DNA of 64,000 bases from Saccharothrix sp. NRRL B-16314 (GTDB lineage: Bacteria; Actinomycetota; Actinomycetes; Mycobacteriales; Pseudonocardiaceae), in the NCBI RefSeq assembly GCF_000716595.1, contig NZ_JNXC01000019.1, positions 144,199-208,198 on the forward strand, written 5' to 3'. The notes beneath the pieces were generated by a model, which worked only from the letters and a program-made list of their open reading frames with translations, was not told where the DNA came from and ran no database searches. The translations under genes were made by a program, and so were the position numbers. Positions 26,143-35,835 of this stretch are shown here, piece after piece (position 1 is the stretch's first letter; every line of letters starts with the position of its first letter).

Positions 26143-27353
26143 GTGCCCTCCTCGAATCGCAACGTGATCGGAGACAGGTAACTCACCGGAGCAGCACTGT
26201 CGACGTACAGGTCGTCCGACAGCTGGGCAGAGAACGGTAGATCCGGATCGCTAGCCGCACCGAGCACCTCGACCACCAGACGCACCGCGCCAGGCCAGCC
26301 AGCGGCAAGAAGTTCTGCGGTAAGGTCGAGTTCCGGCTGTCCGCGAAGCCGAAGGCGAAGAACGGCCTTACGTCGCTCACGGAGGCGGTCCTGCCGCTCG
26401 CGGGCATGTTCGACCGGGTTGTCCAGCATGGGCGTGTCCAGCGTCAGCGGCGGACGCTTCCGGGCCTCGCGCGGCCGATGCTGCTCCAACATCAGCAGGA
26501 CCTGCTCAGGCCCGAGCAGAGCGGCCGGCGGATCGAACACGGTTCCGGCGAACACAGCAGCCAGGCTGTCCGGATCCGAATGGAAGGCGGCCGTGCGGTA
26601 CTGCTCGGGCTCCAGCATCGAGAAGTCGCGCTCGGTGCGAGCGCGCGCGAGCAAGCGGTCCACCAGCTCGTTGGCCGCCGCAGCGTAGCGAAGAGCCTCA
26701 CTGATCAAGCGACCACTTGAACCACTCAACGCGGGGAACCGATCCTCAACGACGTGAACCAGTGCGCGCGCTTCACCGAGCAGCCGATCGGCTCCTCGAT
26801 GGTTGCGTCGCCCTTCGCGCACTTCCTCGAGCGGCCTGGACCTCAACCGCAGCAGCTCGCCGGTACTGATGGACAGTGCGTGTCTGAGGCTTGTCAGCCG
26901 TTCCTCAACCTCGCCGAGGTCGAGCAAGCCGTCAGCGATGTCCCGCCTGGTCTGATCCAGTGAAATCAAGATCTCCTGGACACCACCGCTGTGGGCGAGA
27001 CGGTCGAAAACGAGCAGCGCCGCGACTCCGACCGGGTTGAAAACGTACCGACGAACGTCCGCATGATCACTGCGGCGGCGAACCAAACCCATGGTCTTGA
27101 ACAACTCGAACCGGTTCTCGAAGCTCCCTGGGGCCGCTTGTCCGCAGGCGTTCTCCAACTCGGCCATAGTCAGTCCGTCACCCGAGTCAAGCTCACCGAA
27201 AGTACGATAGACGGCACGCGCCCACTCGATGACGTCCGAGTCTTTGATTACCGCGTCGGACTCGTTCGCGACCGGCGCGACGAACGCCCTGACCTGCCCC
27301 AAATAGTCCGGCCCAGCACCCGGTTCAGGAGCAAATAGATCAACTTCTGTCAA
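26139..27353 (-). CDS. JetA-like kleisin subunit
   Basis: A TTG at 27353 with GGGAA six bases before it is the preferred start (404 residues, opening LTEVDLFAPEPG); the frame stays open to another TTG at 27428. The protein is helical with a winged-helix-like N-terminal part (MAELENACGQAAPGSFENRF) and C-terminal beta segments, resembling MukF/JetA kleisin-type proteins by size and order. It is the first gene of the operon. Expected role: linking the two SMC heads and recruiting the small subunits. Confidence 0.65.
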   Translation of the reverse strand: MTEVDLFAPEPGAGPDYLGQVRAFVAPVANESDAVIKDSDVIEWARAVYRTFGELDSGDGLTMAELENACGQAAPGSFENRFELFKTMGLVRRRSDHADVRRYVFNPVGVAALLVFDRLAHSGGVQEILISLDQTRRDIADGLLDLGEVEERLTSLRHALSISTGELLRLRSRPLEEVREGRRNHRGADRLLGEARALVHVVEDRFPALSGSSGRLISEALRYAAAANELVDRLLARARTERDFSMLEPEQYRTAAFHSDPDSLAAVFAGTVFDPPAALLGPEQVLLMLEQHRPREARKRPPLTLDTPMLDNPVEHARERQDRLRERRKAVLRLRLRGQPELDLTAELLAAGWPGAVRLVVEVLGAASDPDLPFSAQLSDDLYVDSAAPVSYLSPITLRFEEGT

Positions 27354-27840
27354 TTCCGATTCCCGTCGACGGGCCTGGATGCGCGCTCCGAGGGATCTTT
27401 CCTCACAACGACATGACGCCAAACGCAATTCTGCGGAGACGCCGTCCTACGTGTCGTACGACTCTGCACGACTACAACCTCGGGGGAGCCGCAGGTTCCC
27501 TCCTCCAGAGTGGGGATTGGCCGCAACCGTTCCTCGGACTGGCTCCGATGCGGTGTCACTGTTGTCCACCCTGACCAGTTGTCGATCACATCGACCCGCA
27601 GCCGAGCTTCGCTACGCGATCCATCGGGCTTCACCCGATTGGCCGAATCCAAGGTGTCACATCCTGTTTGCCGCCTTCCGCCGCAGGTCCGTGCGGCGTA
27701 CCGGCTGCGTGATGCGGTGCGAACCCCGGTCTACGGACTCTCGGTGTAGCCAGACGGGAGGCATGAGTGCGAGTGAAACGGTGGTACTGGTTGCGGCGAT
27801 AAGAGCAGAACCTGGATGAACGTGCGGGTGGTGGTGGGTC
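27354..27840. other. Divergent intergenic region
   Basis: Nearly 490 bp between the leftward SMC operon and the rightward DUF3644 gene. It should hold both promoters. No convincing gene, operator palindrome or RNA gene was found. Short frames here lack ribosome sites. Confidence 0.4.
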
Positions 27841-28956
27841 GTGCAGATCAAGCAGGAGAGCCGAGCGCTCAAGGCCAAGGCGCTTGCGTCCCTGGTCTCG
27901 GCTGTTGAGGCGTTCAACTCACCCAACGACAGAGGACGAGCGACCGGAGTCTTGCTGTACCTCCAGCACAGTTTCGAGATGCTGATCAAGGCAGCTCTCG
28001 TGCAGACCGGCGTGCCCGTCTTCGACAAGAAGACCCGCAGGTCGGTAAGCTTCAAGAAGTGTGTGGGGCTTGCGTCGGCCAATCCGTTGATCAATCTTGC
28101 CGAAGCCGACGCGGGAGCGCTTCGGGCGATCGATGCACTGCGCGACGACGAGCAACACTGGTTCAACGTCGTCCGAGAGCAACTGCTGTACCTGCATGTA
28201 CGGGCGGGCGTCACACTCTTCGATGAATTGCTGCAACGCGTGTTCGCGGACCATCTCGCCGACCACCTGCCACACCGCGTACTCCCTGTGAGCGTTGACC
28301 CCCCGCGTGACCTGACCATTGTTCTCGACGAGGAGTACCGCCAGATCGCGGCACTGCTCCAGCCTGGACGACGAGCCAGGCATGAGGCCCGAGCACGCAT
28401 CCGGACGCTCCTGGCGATGGAGGCTCACACCGATGCCGGGGCGCAAGTGTCCGAAGCGGATGTGAACCGCGTCGAACGGCACATCAAGAACGGCGAAACA
28501 CGCGCGCACGTGTTACCGCACCTGGAGGATCTCGCTACGACCGTGGACGGTTCGGGCGTCACGATCACCGTGCACTTCACGAAGAAGCAGGACGGCGCAC
28601 CGGTGCGCTTCGTCGCCGATGCATCAGTACCCGCGGCGGCGATCCGGGAGGTGGACATCCAGGAACGGTTCCGCCATTCCCCTGGCGAACTAGCCCGCAC
28701 GGTCGGATTAACGCCACCGAAGAGCCGCGCACTCCGGCGACATCTGGGCATAGACGGCGATCCGTCGTGCTGCCACGAATTCACGCGGGGACGTACAAGC
28801 TGGCTCGGGTTCTCGGACAAGGCCCGAACCCTGATGCGCGAAGCCCTCAAGTCAGTCGACATGACAGTAATTTGGAACGCCCACGGCTCGCCGTCGCGCA
28901 GCCGCTCCTCGCCCTGCCCAGACGTTACCTGTCATGCGCTCAAGGGACCGGCTTGA
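27841..28956 (+). CDS. DUF3644-like (HEPN-type) protein
   Basis: A GTG start at 27841 gives 371 residues. The N-terminal part LASLVSAVEAFNSPN, VLLYLQHSFEMLIKAALVQ and ALRDDEQHWFNVVREQLLYL matches the helical arrangement of DUF3644 proteins, often placed with HEPN-type RNases in defence islands (family recalled). The later LTPPKSRALRRHLGI and DPSCCHEFTRGRTSWLGFSD may form a nucleic-acid-binding tail. It is divergent from the SMC operon. The last 105 bp overlap the 3' end of the convergent GIY-YIG gene, so its extreme C-terminus may be longer than needed or the overlap may be regulatory. Confidence 0.7.
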   Translation: MQIKQESRALKAKALASLVSAVEAFNSPNDRGRATGVLLYLQHSFEMLIKAALVQTGVPVFDKKTRRSVSFKKCVGLASANPLINLAEADAGALRAIDALRDDEQHWFNVVREQLLYLHVRAGVTLFDELLQRVFADHLADHLPHRVLPVSVDPPRDLTIVLDEEYRQIAALLQPGRRARHEARARIRTLLAMEAHTDAGAQVSEADVNRVERHIKNGETRAHVLPHLEDLATTVDGSGVTITVHFTKKQDGAPVRFVADASVPAAAIREVDIQERFRHSPGELARTVGLTPPKSRALRRHLGIDGDPSCCHEFTRGRTSWLGFSDKARTLMREALKSVDMTVIWNAHGSPSRSRSSPCPDVTCHALKGPA

Positions 28957-29436
28957 ACGTGGGTTCCACAGCCGCTGCTCGGGCGGGGCGGTAAGAACGT
29001 GTTCCTCCAACTCCACGGCCGTGGCCCGGTCGGCGGTGGTGGCCCAGCACAGCCACAGTCCGGCTTCCCGCATGGCCAACACCGCCCAGCCCTGGGTGTC
29101 CAACCGTTCCCCGACGGCCAGGCTGCCGTGCGAGGAAGCCACGTCGTTCAGGGCGCGGTCCAGCACCGCGCGGCCCAGGCCCGAGACCGCTGCCTTGCCG
29201 GTGCAGTACGCGGCCATCCTCCCGCTCAAACCCGCACCCCCGCGATCGCCGGCCATGCCGACATAGACGAGCTCCGTCGCGGTTGCGACCAGGTACACGC
29301 CGGGCAGTCGCGGCGCCGCAGCGGGCAACAGATCGAACCGGGTCCAGGAAGACCAGGTGGCCAGAGCGACCACGGACCTGGGCAGGCTGACCATCAAGCC
29401 GCCAGCCTCGGCCCGCGAGTCCTCGGTGTCGGTCAT
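28852..29436 (-). CDS. GIY-YIG domain protein
   Basis: A protein of 194 residues from the ATG at 29436, nine bases after GGGGG. GVYLV (residues 46-50) and ELVYVGMAG (55-63) have the spacing of the GIY-YIG motif, followed by LSGRMAAYC with the usual arginine. A glutamate in AVELEEHVL fits the metal ligand. GIY-YIG domains cut DNA; small standalone ones occur in mobile elements and defence islands. It is convergent with and overlaps the DUF3644 gene by 105 bp. Confidence 0.7.
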   Translation of the reverse strand: MTDTEDSRAEAGGLMVSLPRSVVALATWSSWTRFDLLPAAAPRLPGVYLVATATELVYVGMAGDRGGAGLSGRMAAYCTGKAAVSGLGRAVLDRALNDVASSHGSLAVGERLDTQGWAVLAMREAGLWLCWATTADRATAVELEEHVLTAPPEQRLWNPRSSRSLERMTGNVWAGRGAAARRRAVGVPNYCHVD

Positions 29437-29541
29437 AGCGGCCATCCCCCATAACGCCACATGAGTGCTACCGCCCGGACCATAGCTCCGCTCAGGCAGA
29501 CGTCGCCTCCACACCCCGACATCGGCACAAAGCGCGCGGTT

Positions 29542-29844
29542 CTACGTGATCAGGCTGTAGCGGCCGTCGTCATGTCGCCGGAAGTACGAGGTGTAGCGAC
29601 CAGGATTGCCCAGGCGGTGCTTCGGCAGGAACACGTGGTAGGTCGCGTCGGCCCATCCCGGACACGCCTTCTGGACGTCGGCAGGGCGGAAGCGTTCCGG
29701 TAGAACGCCCTGAGATCTGGCTCGACGGATGTCTTCGACGAAGCGACTCACGGCCGGAGAGTGGCACGTCACGTAATCGAAGACCACCTCACTACCCGAA
29801 CGGGCGTCATTCCGCTTCACGCCCCACCACCCGGTCAGCGGCAT
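29542..29844 (-). CDS. Small protein with a C-terminal winged-helix-like motif
   Basis: The ATG at 29844 gives 100 residues; the frame is open further upstream, but that part is arginine/cysteine-rich noise. The C-terminal half (RFRPADVQKACPGWADATYH, then FLPKHRLGNPG and YFRRHDDGRYSL) resembles a short winged-helix tail seen at the end of some restriction-type and HTH proteins. It may be a remnant of a longer gene or a small DNA-binding protein. No strong ribosome site. Confidence 0.45.
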   Translation of the reverse strand: MPLTGWWGVKRNDARSGSEVVFDYVTCHSPAVSRFVEDIRRARSQGVLPERFRPADVQKACPGWADATYHVFLPKHRLGNPGRYTSYFRRHDDGRYSLIT

Positions 29845-30453
29845 GAGCGCCGCCGACTCACCACGTACGACCAACCGCCTGGGAGCAGCGCTATGGGAGC
29901 AGATTGGGAGCCACAGGACGCGCCCAACCGCACCCAACGGCTCCCAGCCACGGTCAACTGCACCCACGCAGCCTGCTGAAGGCTTGTTTCCGCAGGTCAG
30001 AACAGATGTCGATGTACGTTGACACAGTAGGAGTCCTCGGAGACGTCTCCAACTGCGCTCAACGGCGCGAAACCGCAGGTAACAGCCCTCAACCGCACTT
30101 ACGACGAACCTCGTACACGAGTGACCACATACGGAGCCTGCAAGACCAAGTGTGGTCACCTCGCCGAACGCTCGACCGCCAACTTCTGGCGCGCCGACGG
30201 TGCCTCCGAACCTGCCGATCGTCGTGCTTCCCCGATACGCCGAGCACTCAGTACGGAGCCGCTGCAGGGGGTGCTCGGCACCGTCTGACGGCTCAGGGTG
30301 CGTGCTGCTCGAACACTGCCCGTCTCCTCCATGCCTGCTGGCTCGTACCCTTGCGGGCCGTCCGCCGGTCGGGAATGAGGGCTGGTGCCGGTGCAGCCGG
30401 ACTGGTTCGTTCACACCGTCGAGGGAGACGTTGTCGAGACCGGTTCGTGGAAG
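29845..30453. other. Intergenic stretch, 600 bp
   Basis: Only arginine-rich shadow frames cross this stretch. It lies between the small winged-helix-like gene and the 3' end of the large STAND gene, both leftward. No repeat or terminator with convincing stem was recognised. Confidence 0.35.
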
Positions 30454-33400
30454 CTAGCGCTCCCACACGAAGTCGCCGGATAGCCCAGAGGCGTTGAGGT
30501 CGGACATCCGGTCGATGACGTCCAGGCATCGGCTGCGGACGTCATCGTGGCCCTGCCGATAGAGCCTTAGCACGATGGTGACCATGTCGCGGCTGACTGC
30601 CGCGGTTGCGGTCCTGATGTCGCCCAGGTCGCCGCTGGCGATGTCGATCGCTCGGTCGCAGGCGTCGAGGATCGCTTCGGGGAGTAGCGCCAGGCTGTCT
30701 TGCAAGGCGCGGAACAGGTTGTCGAAGTGATCGGTGAAGGCCTCGCTCGTGGTGAATGCTGAGACCAAGGCCTGCGTAGTGGGTGCGTCGGTCTGGTCGA
30801 GTGAGGTGACGGCAGCAGCTGCGGCCTCGCGGACGGTTGGGTCGCTGTCGTTGAAGAAACGTGTCACGAGATCAGGTCTGATCTCGGGAGCGCTGGCCAT
30901 GGTGGTCGCAGCACCTCGTCGGGCGGCGATGGCGAGCATGTCCGGATCTGTGGGTATGGAGGAGTCGAGGCGGTTCCTACCGAGGGCGTTGGCCCAGACC
31001 TGGCCCGCGCGTTCGGCGATTGTGTCCGGTCCTGCCAGTGCGCGCGCGAGGTATCCGGCGAACCGCTGCGGGTCGCGGAGTGTCGCGTAGGTCAGCAGTC
31101 TGGTAGCCGGGTGGGAATCGAATATGTCGATCTTCGGTTCGCTGAGCAGTTGGTCTGCGAGGTTCAGCGCTTCATCGATGTGGGTGTTGAACAGGGCGAG
31201 AACGGCTTCGGTGGTCTGCGTGCGGACGGCCATGATCGGGTCGTTGGCCAATCGGGCCACTGTGGGCAGCAGGCGGTCGCCGAACTCGGGTCGGGCGAAG
31301 AGCACTTGACCGATCGCTTCGGCGACTGCGCCTCTCGTGCAGTTCATGCCCGCCATGTGGAGATCACCGTTGTAGTACCACTGGCCGGATTGCGACGCGG
31401 TACGTGCTGCCTCGCGCTCGGGGTCGCTGTCCTGGGAGTAGTGCTCCAGTAGTCCCAGTAGAACTTCGTCGATGTCGCCCGGATTTGCTTGGACCGCCCG
31501 GCATACGGCACGGCCTGCCGCCGGGCCCGCGACCTGATGGGCATGGGCGCAGAGTTCGGACAGCAACGGGGTCGAGATCTTGCCGGCGACTGCTTCAACG
31601 ACGTGGACGATGTGGTGGGCGGGGATGTCGGCGTCGAAGGTCAGGGCGAGGCGGGTGAAGCGCTCCGGCTCTGATTGGGCTGCGCGACCGAGCATCCGGG
31701 CCAGCTCCAGGACTCCTCCGACCGCCGCAGTTGTGGAGTAGTTCCTGGTGTTGTCGTGGTACTTCCCGATGGCCCGCACCCAGTCTTGGTCGGTCATGAA
31801 CCCGGATGCCTTCTCGGGCACGGGCGGCCCGACGAAGTGCGCCATCATCGGTCGGGGTGCCGCAGGCGGATCATGAGGGAAACGGCGTTCGAGCTCTGCG
31901 ATGCGGCGCGCGCACTCCGGCGGCAGTCGCTCTCCGGCGATCGCGGTGAGCAACTGGTACTGGCTGTAGCCGTGTGTGGAGCGGCCGTGCACCGCGGCCT
32001 CCCACGGCGGGTAGTACTGGAGCAGCATTCGGCACAGCGCGGCCAAGTGGTCGTCGTCGCAGTGGTGTGAAGCGGCTTCGACGAGCTGACGGGTGGCCCA
32101 CCGAGGGCTGTCGCTCCAGCCCAGGCGAAAGTTGCGAGGATCGGAGAGCAGCCAGTCGACTGCCTCGTCGGCAGCTTGTTCCGCACCGGCTGCGTACGCC
32201 CGGCAGGCCAGGAAGCGTAATGCCTCCAGATCGCTGCCAGCGAGAGCCCTGACCACGTTGTCGTCCACGGTCACCATGCGGGAGGCTATGGCGCACAACG
32301 CTTTTTCGACACCTGTGAACAGGGCGCTGTCAATCTGCGGGTTGCTTTCGATGACGCGATAGCTCCATCGCGGGCTGGCGAGCAGGTCTTCTGGATCGTC
32401 CCGAAAGCCGGTGGCCTCGATGACGTCGACCAGGAACGGCAGGACTTCGACGAGGAACTGCTCCGGTGCGGCCTCGGCGATGTCGATCACCGTGGATGCG
32501 CCTCCGCCGCTGGAGCCGCTTTTGAGATGTCCCGAGGCAAACGGGTCGGGGCTGCCGTCCTCCTGAGCGCGAAGCTGTGCACGGCGCAGGTGCGCGCCGA
32601 TGATGCGCGCGGCTCCACGCGGCTCGTCGTCCTTCAGGCCGTAGAGGATGCTCCAGAAGTCGCTGTTGACCGCGATGGGACCACGGGCATGGTCGAGCAA
32701 GCCCTGCTCGACAAGTTCCACCGTGAGATCCACCAGCCCAGGAGTGAGGGACCATTCGACCATCGATCTCAGCCGGTTGTTCCACTCCGGCGAGGTACCG
32801 ATGTGAGGACGGACGAGTTCGGCGACGCGCTCCGGCCGTTCCCTGGCCGCGATGACCAACTGGTTGGCCGCACCGACCCTATCGGGGTCGCGGAGCATCG
32901 CCTCCCAGCGGCCTGCCCGGTCCGCCGCGTCGAACCACCGCTCCGAGGACAAGAGCACGGTCAGTTTCCCGCTACGCCGGGAATCACCGAACGCCAGCGG
33001 TTCGAGCGCCGACCAATCGTCGCCATCGGCATCGAGCCCACCCAGCACGCCGACGACCACGTCCAAGAGGTGCGACCGGACGGTGGTGCTGGTCAGCAGC
33101 TCTCCGACGGTCGCGCGAAAGGCCCGCCGGTCGGTGCCCGCGAGGAACTCCAGCACCTGACGGGTCTGCGCCCGCCGGAACAGGTGCTGGCCGGACCGCA
33201 CCAGGAACTCATGGAGATTCTCTCCCCGAGCGACGAAGGCCCTGGCGAACACGAAATCGAAGTAGGTCTCGTGACAGAAGCCGATGGTGACCGTGTCGTC
33301 CAGGAGAACACCCGCAGACGCCAGCGCCGACACCTGTCGGCGAGGCACCTCGTCGAGTACCGCTGTAGGTACTTGAAGCACTTCGTTGTCGCTCATGTGC

Positions 33401-34404
33401 GACACGAGCGTGCTCGTGATCGTGGCCCAGTCCAAGCTGCCCAGCTCCGCCTCGACCGCTTGCCGGGTCTGATTGGTGAACTGCTCGTACAGGTCGGGCA
33501 ACGTCCGGTACGTCAGACGCTGGGAGTCGAATGACAGCCTGCTGAACACGGCGAGATGCAGCGGAAGACGCAACAGTTCCAAGGTAGGAGGTTGGATCGA
33601 CGCCACGTCGACACCACCGGCTTGAAGGGCGTCCTTCACGGCGGTCGCTTCAAGGCCGGCGATCTCCATGCTGCCGACCCGCAACTCGTCGGACAGTAGC
33701 GACCGCATGCGGGGATCGGCTTCGAGGTCGACCGTTCTGACCACGAGTACGATCTTCACCCCCGGATACCGTTCCGCCTCCTCCAGCATTTCGGCTACCG
33801 CGTCGTAGCTGTCCGGCATCCGACCGCTGTAGGTGCTGACCGCGTCCAACTGGTCGATTACGACCACGCGCCGTGAATCGCCGGCGGTTTCGTCGACCAC
33901 CACGACCGGAGAATCCGACAGACCACAGGAAGCCCCCAGTTCCTCGGCCGAGGAGGAAACCTTCTTGATCGCGTCCATGCGGACCACTCCGGCCGTCCAC
34001 CCGGCCTCGATCAGTTCCCTCACGGCATCAGCCACGACGCTGCTCTTCCCCGAACCTGCCCGTCCGTGGACGACAAGCACCTGCCTCGGGTCCGTGGCCA
34101 GCCATTCCACCAGGACCTGCGCGGCTGGGTGAACGGCCATGAACCGCGGCCTGGTTGCCCTATTGCGACGACGATGCCGCTCGACGGTCCTTCCGAGCGC
34201 TTCCCTCTCGTCCTGAGATGAACGCCGCTTACTCGCTGGTGCCCCGGACATGATCAGGTCGCCCTGAACGGTGACGTCCCTGGCCTGGAGGACATTCCCC
34301 ATGACGTTGTGCGCGGAATTGGAGACCACGTCGACGGTGTCCGGGAGGAAGCCGGCCTGAGCTTCTTGCTCGGACGGTTCCGTCTTCCTGCGGCGACGGT
34401 GCAC
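30454..34404 (-). CDS. Large STAND-type NTPase with helical-repeat C-terminus
   Basis: The GTG at 34404 has AGGAG seven bases before it (1316 residues); an ATG at 34467 is the alternative. After about 30 residues comes a short motif, NSAHNVMGNVLQARDVTVQ, like the N/G/Q-spaced (RHIM-like) motifs at the N-termini of actinobacterial NLR-like proteins. The NTPase follows: Walker A VVHGRAGSGKSSVV near residue 115, Walker B RRVVVIDQLD near 180, and an arginine-bearing VLVVRTVDLEA. The remaining 850 residues are helical repeats of sensor type. It is probably a threat sensor acting alone or through a partner with a matching motif. No effector domain is visible within it. Confidence 0.75.
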   Translation of the reverse strand: MHRRRRKTEPSEQEAQAGFLPDTVDVVSNSAHNVMGNVLQARDVTVQGDLIMSGAPASKRRSSQDEREALGRTVERHRRRNRATRPRFMAVHPAAQVLVEWLATDPRQVLVVHGRAGSGKSSVVADAVRELIEAGWTAGVVRMDAIKKVSSSAEELGASCGLSDSPVVVVDETAGDSRRVVVIDQLDAVSTYSGRMPDSYDAVAEMLEEAERYPGVKIVLVVRTVDLEADPRMRSLLSDELRVGSMEIAGLEATAVKDALQAGGVDVASIQPPTLELLRLPLHLAVFSRLSFDSQRLTYRTLPDLYEQFTNQTRQAVEAELGSLDWATITSTLVSHMSDNEVLQVPTAVLDEVPRRQVSALASAGVLLDDTVTIGFCHETYFDFVFARAFVARGENLHEFLVRSGQHLFRRAQTRQVLEFLAGTDRRAFRATVGELLTSTTVRSHLLDVVVGVLGGLDADGDDWSALEPLAFGDSRRSGKLTVLLSSERWFDAADRAGRWEAMLRDPDRVGAANQLVIAARERPERVAELVRPHIGTSPEWNNRLRSMVEWSLTPGLVDLTVELVEQGLLDHARGPIAVNSDFWSILYGLKDDEPRGAARIIGAHLRRAQLRAQEDGSPDPFASGHLKSGSSGGGASTVIDIAEAAPEQFLVEVLPFLVDVIEATGFRDDPEDLLASPRWSYRVIESNPQIDSALFTGVEKALCAIASRMVTVDDNVVRALAGSDLEALRFLACRAYAAGAEQAADEAVDWLLSDPRNFRLGWSDSPRWATRQLVEAASHHCDDDHLAALCRMLLQYYPPWEAAVHGRSTHGYSQYQLLTAIAGERLPPECARRIAELERRFPHDPPAAPRPMMAHFVGPPVPEKASGFMTDQDWVRAIGKYHDNTRNYSTTAAVGGVLELARMLGRAAQSEPERFTRLALTFDADIPAHHIVHVVEAVAGKISTPLLSELCAHAHQVAGPAAGRAVCRAVQANPGDIDEVLLGLLEHYSQDSDPEREAARTASQSGQWYYNGDLHMAGMNCTRGAVAEAIGQVLFARPEFGDRLLPTVARLANDPIMAVRTQTTEAVLALFNTHIDEALNLADQLLSEPKIDIFDSHPATRLLTYATLRDPQRFAGYLARALAGPDTIAERAGQVWANALGRNRLDSSIPTDPDMLAIAARRGAATTMASAPEIRPDLVTRFFNDSDPTVREAAAAAVTSLDQTDAPTTQALVSAFTTSEAFTDHFDNLFRALQDSLALLPEAILDACDRAIDIASGDLGDIRTATAAVSRDMVTIVLRLYRQGHDDVRSRCLDVIDRMSDLNASGLSGDFVWER

Positions 34405-34608
34405 TGCCAACTCCTGAACTCCCTTCCTCAGCGGTGGAACGTGGTAACGCGGATCGCGTGAGGACATGCCGTCGAAGGTGGTGAACCACGCTCAGGCGTG
34501 TAGTCACCCATGCCGCTCCAGTGGATCCGCTCAGGTCAAAGGTGATCTCGACCATGAGACTCGGGAGGCGGTCGCTCTAACGGAGCACCCGTCGGGCAGA
34601 CCGCATGC

Positions 34609-35835
34609 CTAGGTGTGATCGCGTACATGCGGCTTGTCAGGTTGGGACGAGCCGGCATGTGGCCGACGTTCCAAGAGCGAGACCACTCGTCCTCCAGGCC
34701 GTTGCGTCGTCGGCACCGCCAGCGTTGCACCGCTCTCGGGTGTGCGGGAGGTGACGATGCGGAACAGGTCGGGTGGCACGCGGCACTGCTCGATCAGGGC
34801 TGTTTCGTCGATGCCCTCTTGAGCGAGGAGTTCCACGGCTCTGGGCATGAGGGATGGTTGTTCGATGGCGGTGACGAGTCCGGGTTCGTCGCGTCGCCAC
34901 CCGCGCGCCGAGATGGTGGTCATGGCGTTGCGGTACGACACGTCGCTGAGCCGCCCGAGCCACCGTGCCTTGTAGAGCAGGGCTTGGATGCTCACGCCCC
35001 ACTGCTCTTTGAGCCGGGCCAGTGATCGCCAGGCGTTGCCGCCCATGCTGGACGGGAGCAGGTCGCGGATCTGCTCGGTGGGCATCAGCAGCTCCGCCGC
35101 GAAGCGGTGAGCCTGGTCCTCGACGATCCGGCCGCCGGGTTCGGCGTCGCCGTGCATGACGAGGTGGCCCAACTCGTGCGCCGCGTCGAACCGCTGGCGG
35201 TAGTAGTCCCGCTTGATCGGATTCAGTATCACCACCGGACGCAGCCGACTGTCGAACGAGTAGGCGTCCACGGATGCCGCCTGAGGCGGGCTGAACACCA
35301 CGAGCACGCCGTGGTTCTCCAGCAACCGCACCAGATGTCCGGCGGGGCCGTTCTCGATCCCCCACTGCTCGCGGACGAGTCGCGCGGCGCGTTCCGGGCC
35401 GTCACCGTCCCGGTCGTCGACCGCGACCGGGAGGCACGGCACGTCGGGTTCCGGGAATTCGACGTGCCGCTCCAGGCTGGCCGCGATGTCCACGGCCAAC
35501 TGTCCGTAGGCGTAGGCCTGGTCGCGGGCCAGCTGGCTGGTGGAGCGCAGCGAGCGGAAGTGCGGGGTGGTGCTCAGCGCGGCGACGTCGTCCGGGCGGA
35601 TGGCGAAGAAGCCCGGTTCGACCGCCAAGCTCAGCGCCAGCTGCGCCACGGTGGCGGCCGTGGGTCGCTTGGCTCCCGACTCCCATCCGCTCACCGCGGT
35701 GGGGCTCTTCTCGATCAGGGTGGCGAGGTCGCTCTTGCGCAGGCCTGCCAGGTGCCGGGCCATGGTCAGGCGGGCGCCGTCGAAGAACGCGGCGACCTCC
35801 GCCGCGCGATCGGCGGTGGGCGTGCGAGGGCTCAC
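34609..35835 (-). CDS. XRE regulator with ImmA/IrrE metallopeptidase domain
   Basis: A 408-residue protein. Residues about 20-75 are an XRE helix-turn-helix (KSDLATLIEKSPTAVSGWES), and HELGH near residue 222 with RFAAELLMP downstream forms the ImmA/IrrE zinc site. Such proteins sense a signal and cleave or release a repressor in mobile elements and defence islands. Its start overlaps the stop of the partner gene by 4 bp. Reads toward the STAND gene on the same strand with a 205-bp gap. It could regulate that gene. Confidence 0.85.
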   Translation of the reverse strand: MSPRTPTADRAAEVAAFFDGARLTMARHLAGLRKSDLATLIEKSPTAVSGWESGAKRPTAATVAQLALSLAVEPGFFAIRPDDVAALSTTPHFRSLRSTSQLARDQAYAYGQLAVDIAASLERHVEFPEPDVPCLPVAVDDRDGDGPERAARLVREQWGIENGPAGHLVRLLENHGVLVVFSPPQAASVDAYSFDSRLRPVVILNPIKRDYYRQRFDAAHELGHLVMHGDAEPGGRIVEDQAHRFAAELLMPTEQIRDLLPSSMGGNAWRSLARLKEQWGVSIQALLYKARWLGRLSDVSYRNAMTTISARGWRRDEPGLVTAIEQPSLMPRAVELLAQEGIDETALIEQCRVPPDLFRIVTSRTPESGATLAVPTTQRPGGRVVSLLERRPHAGSSQPDKPHVRDHT

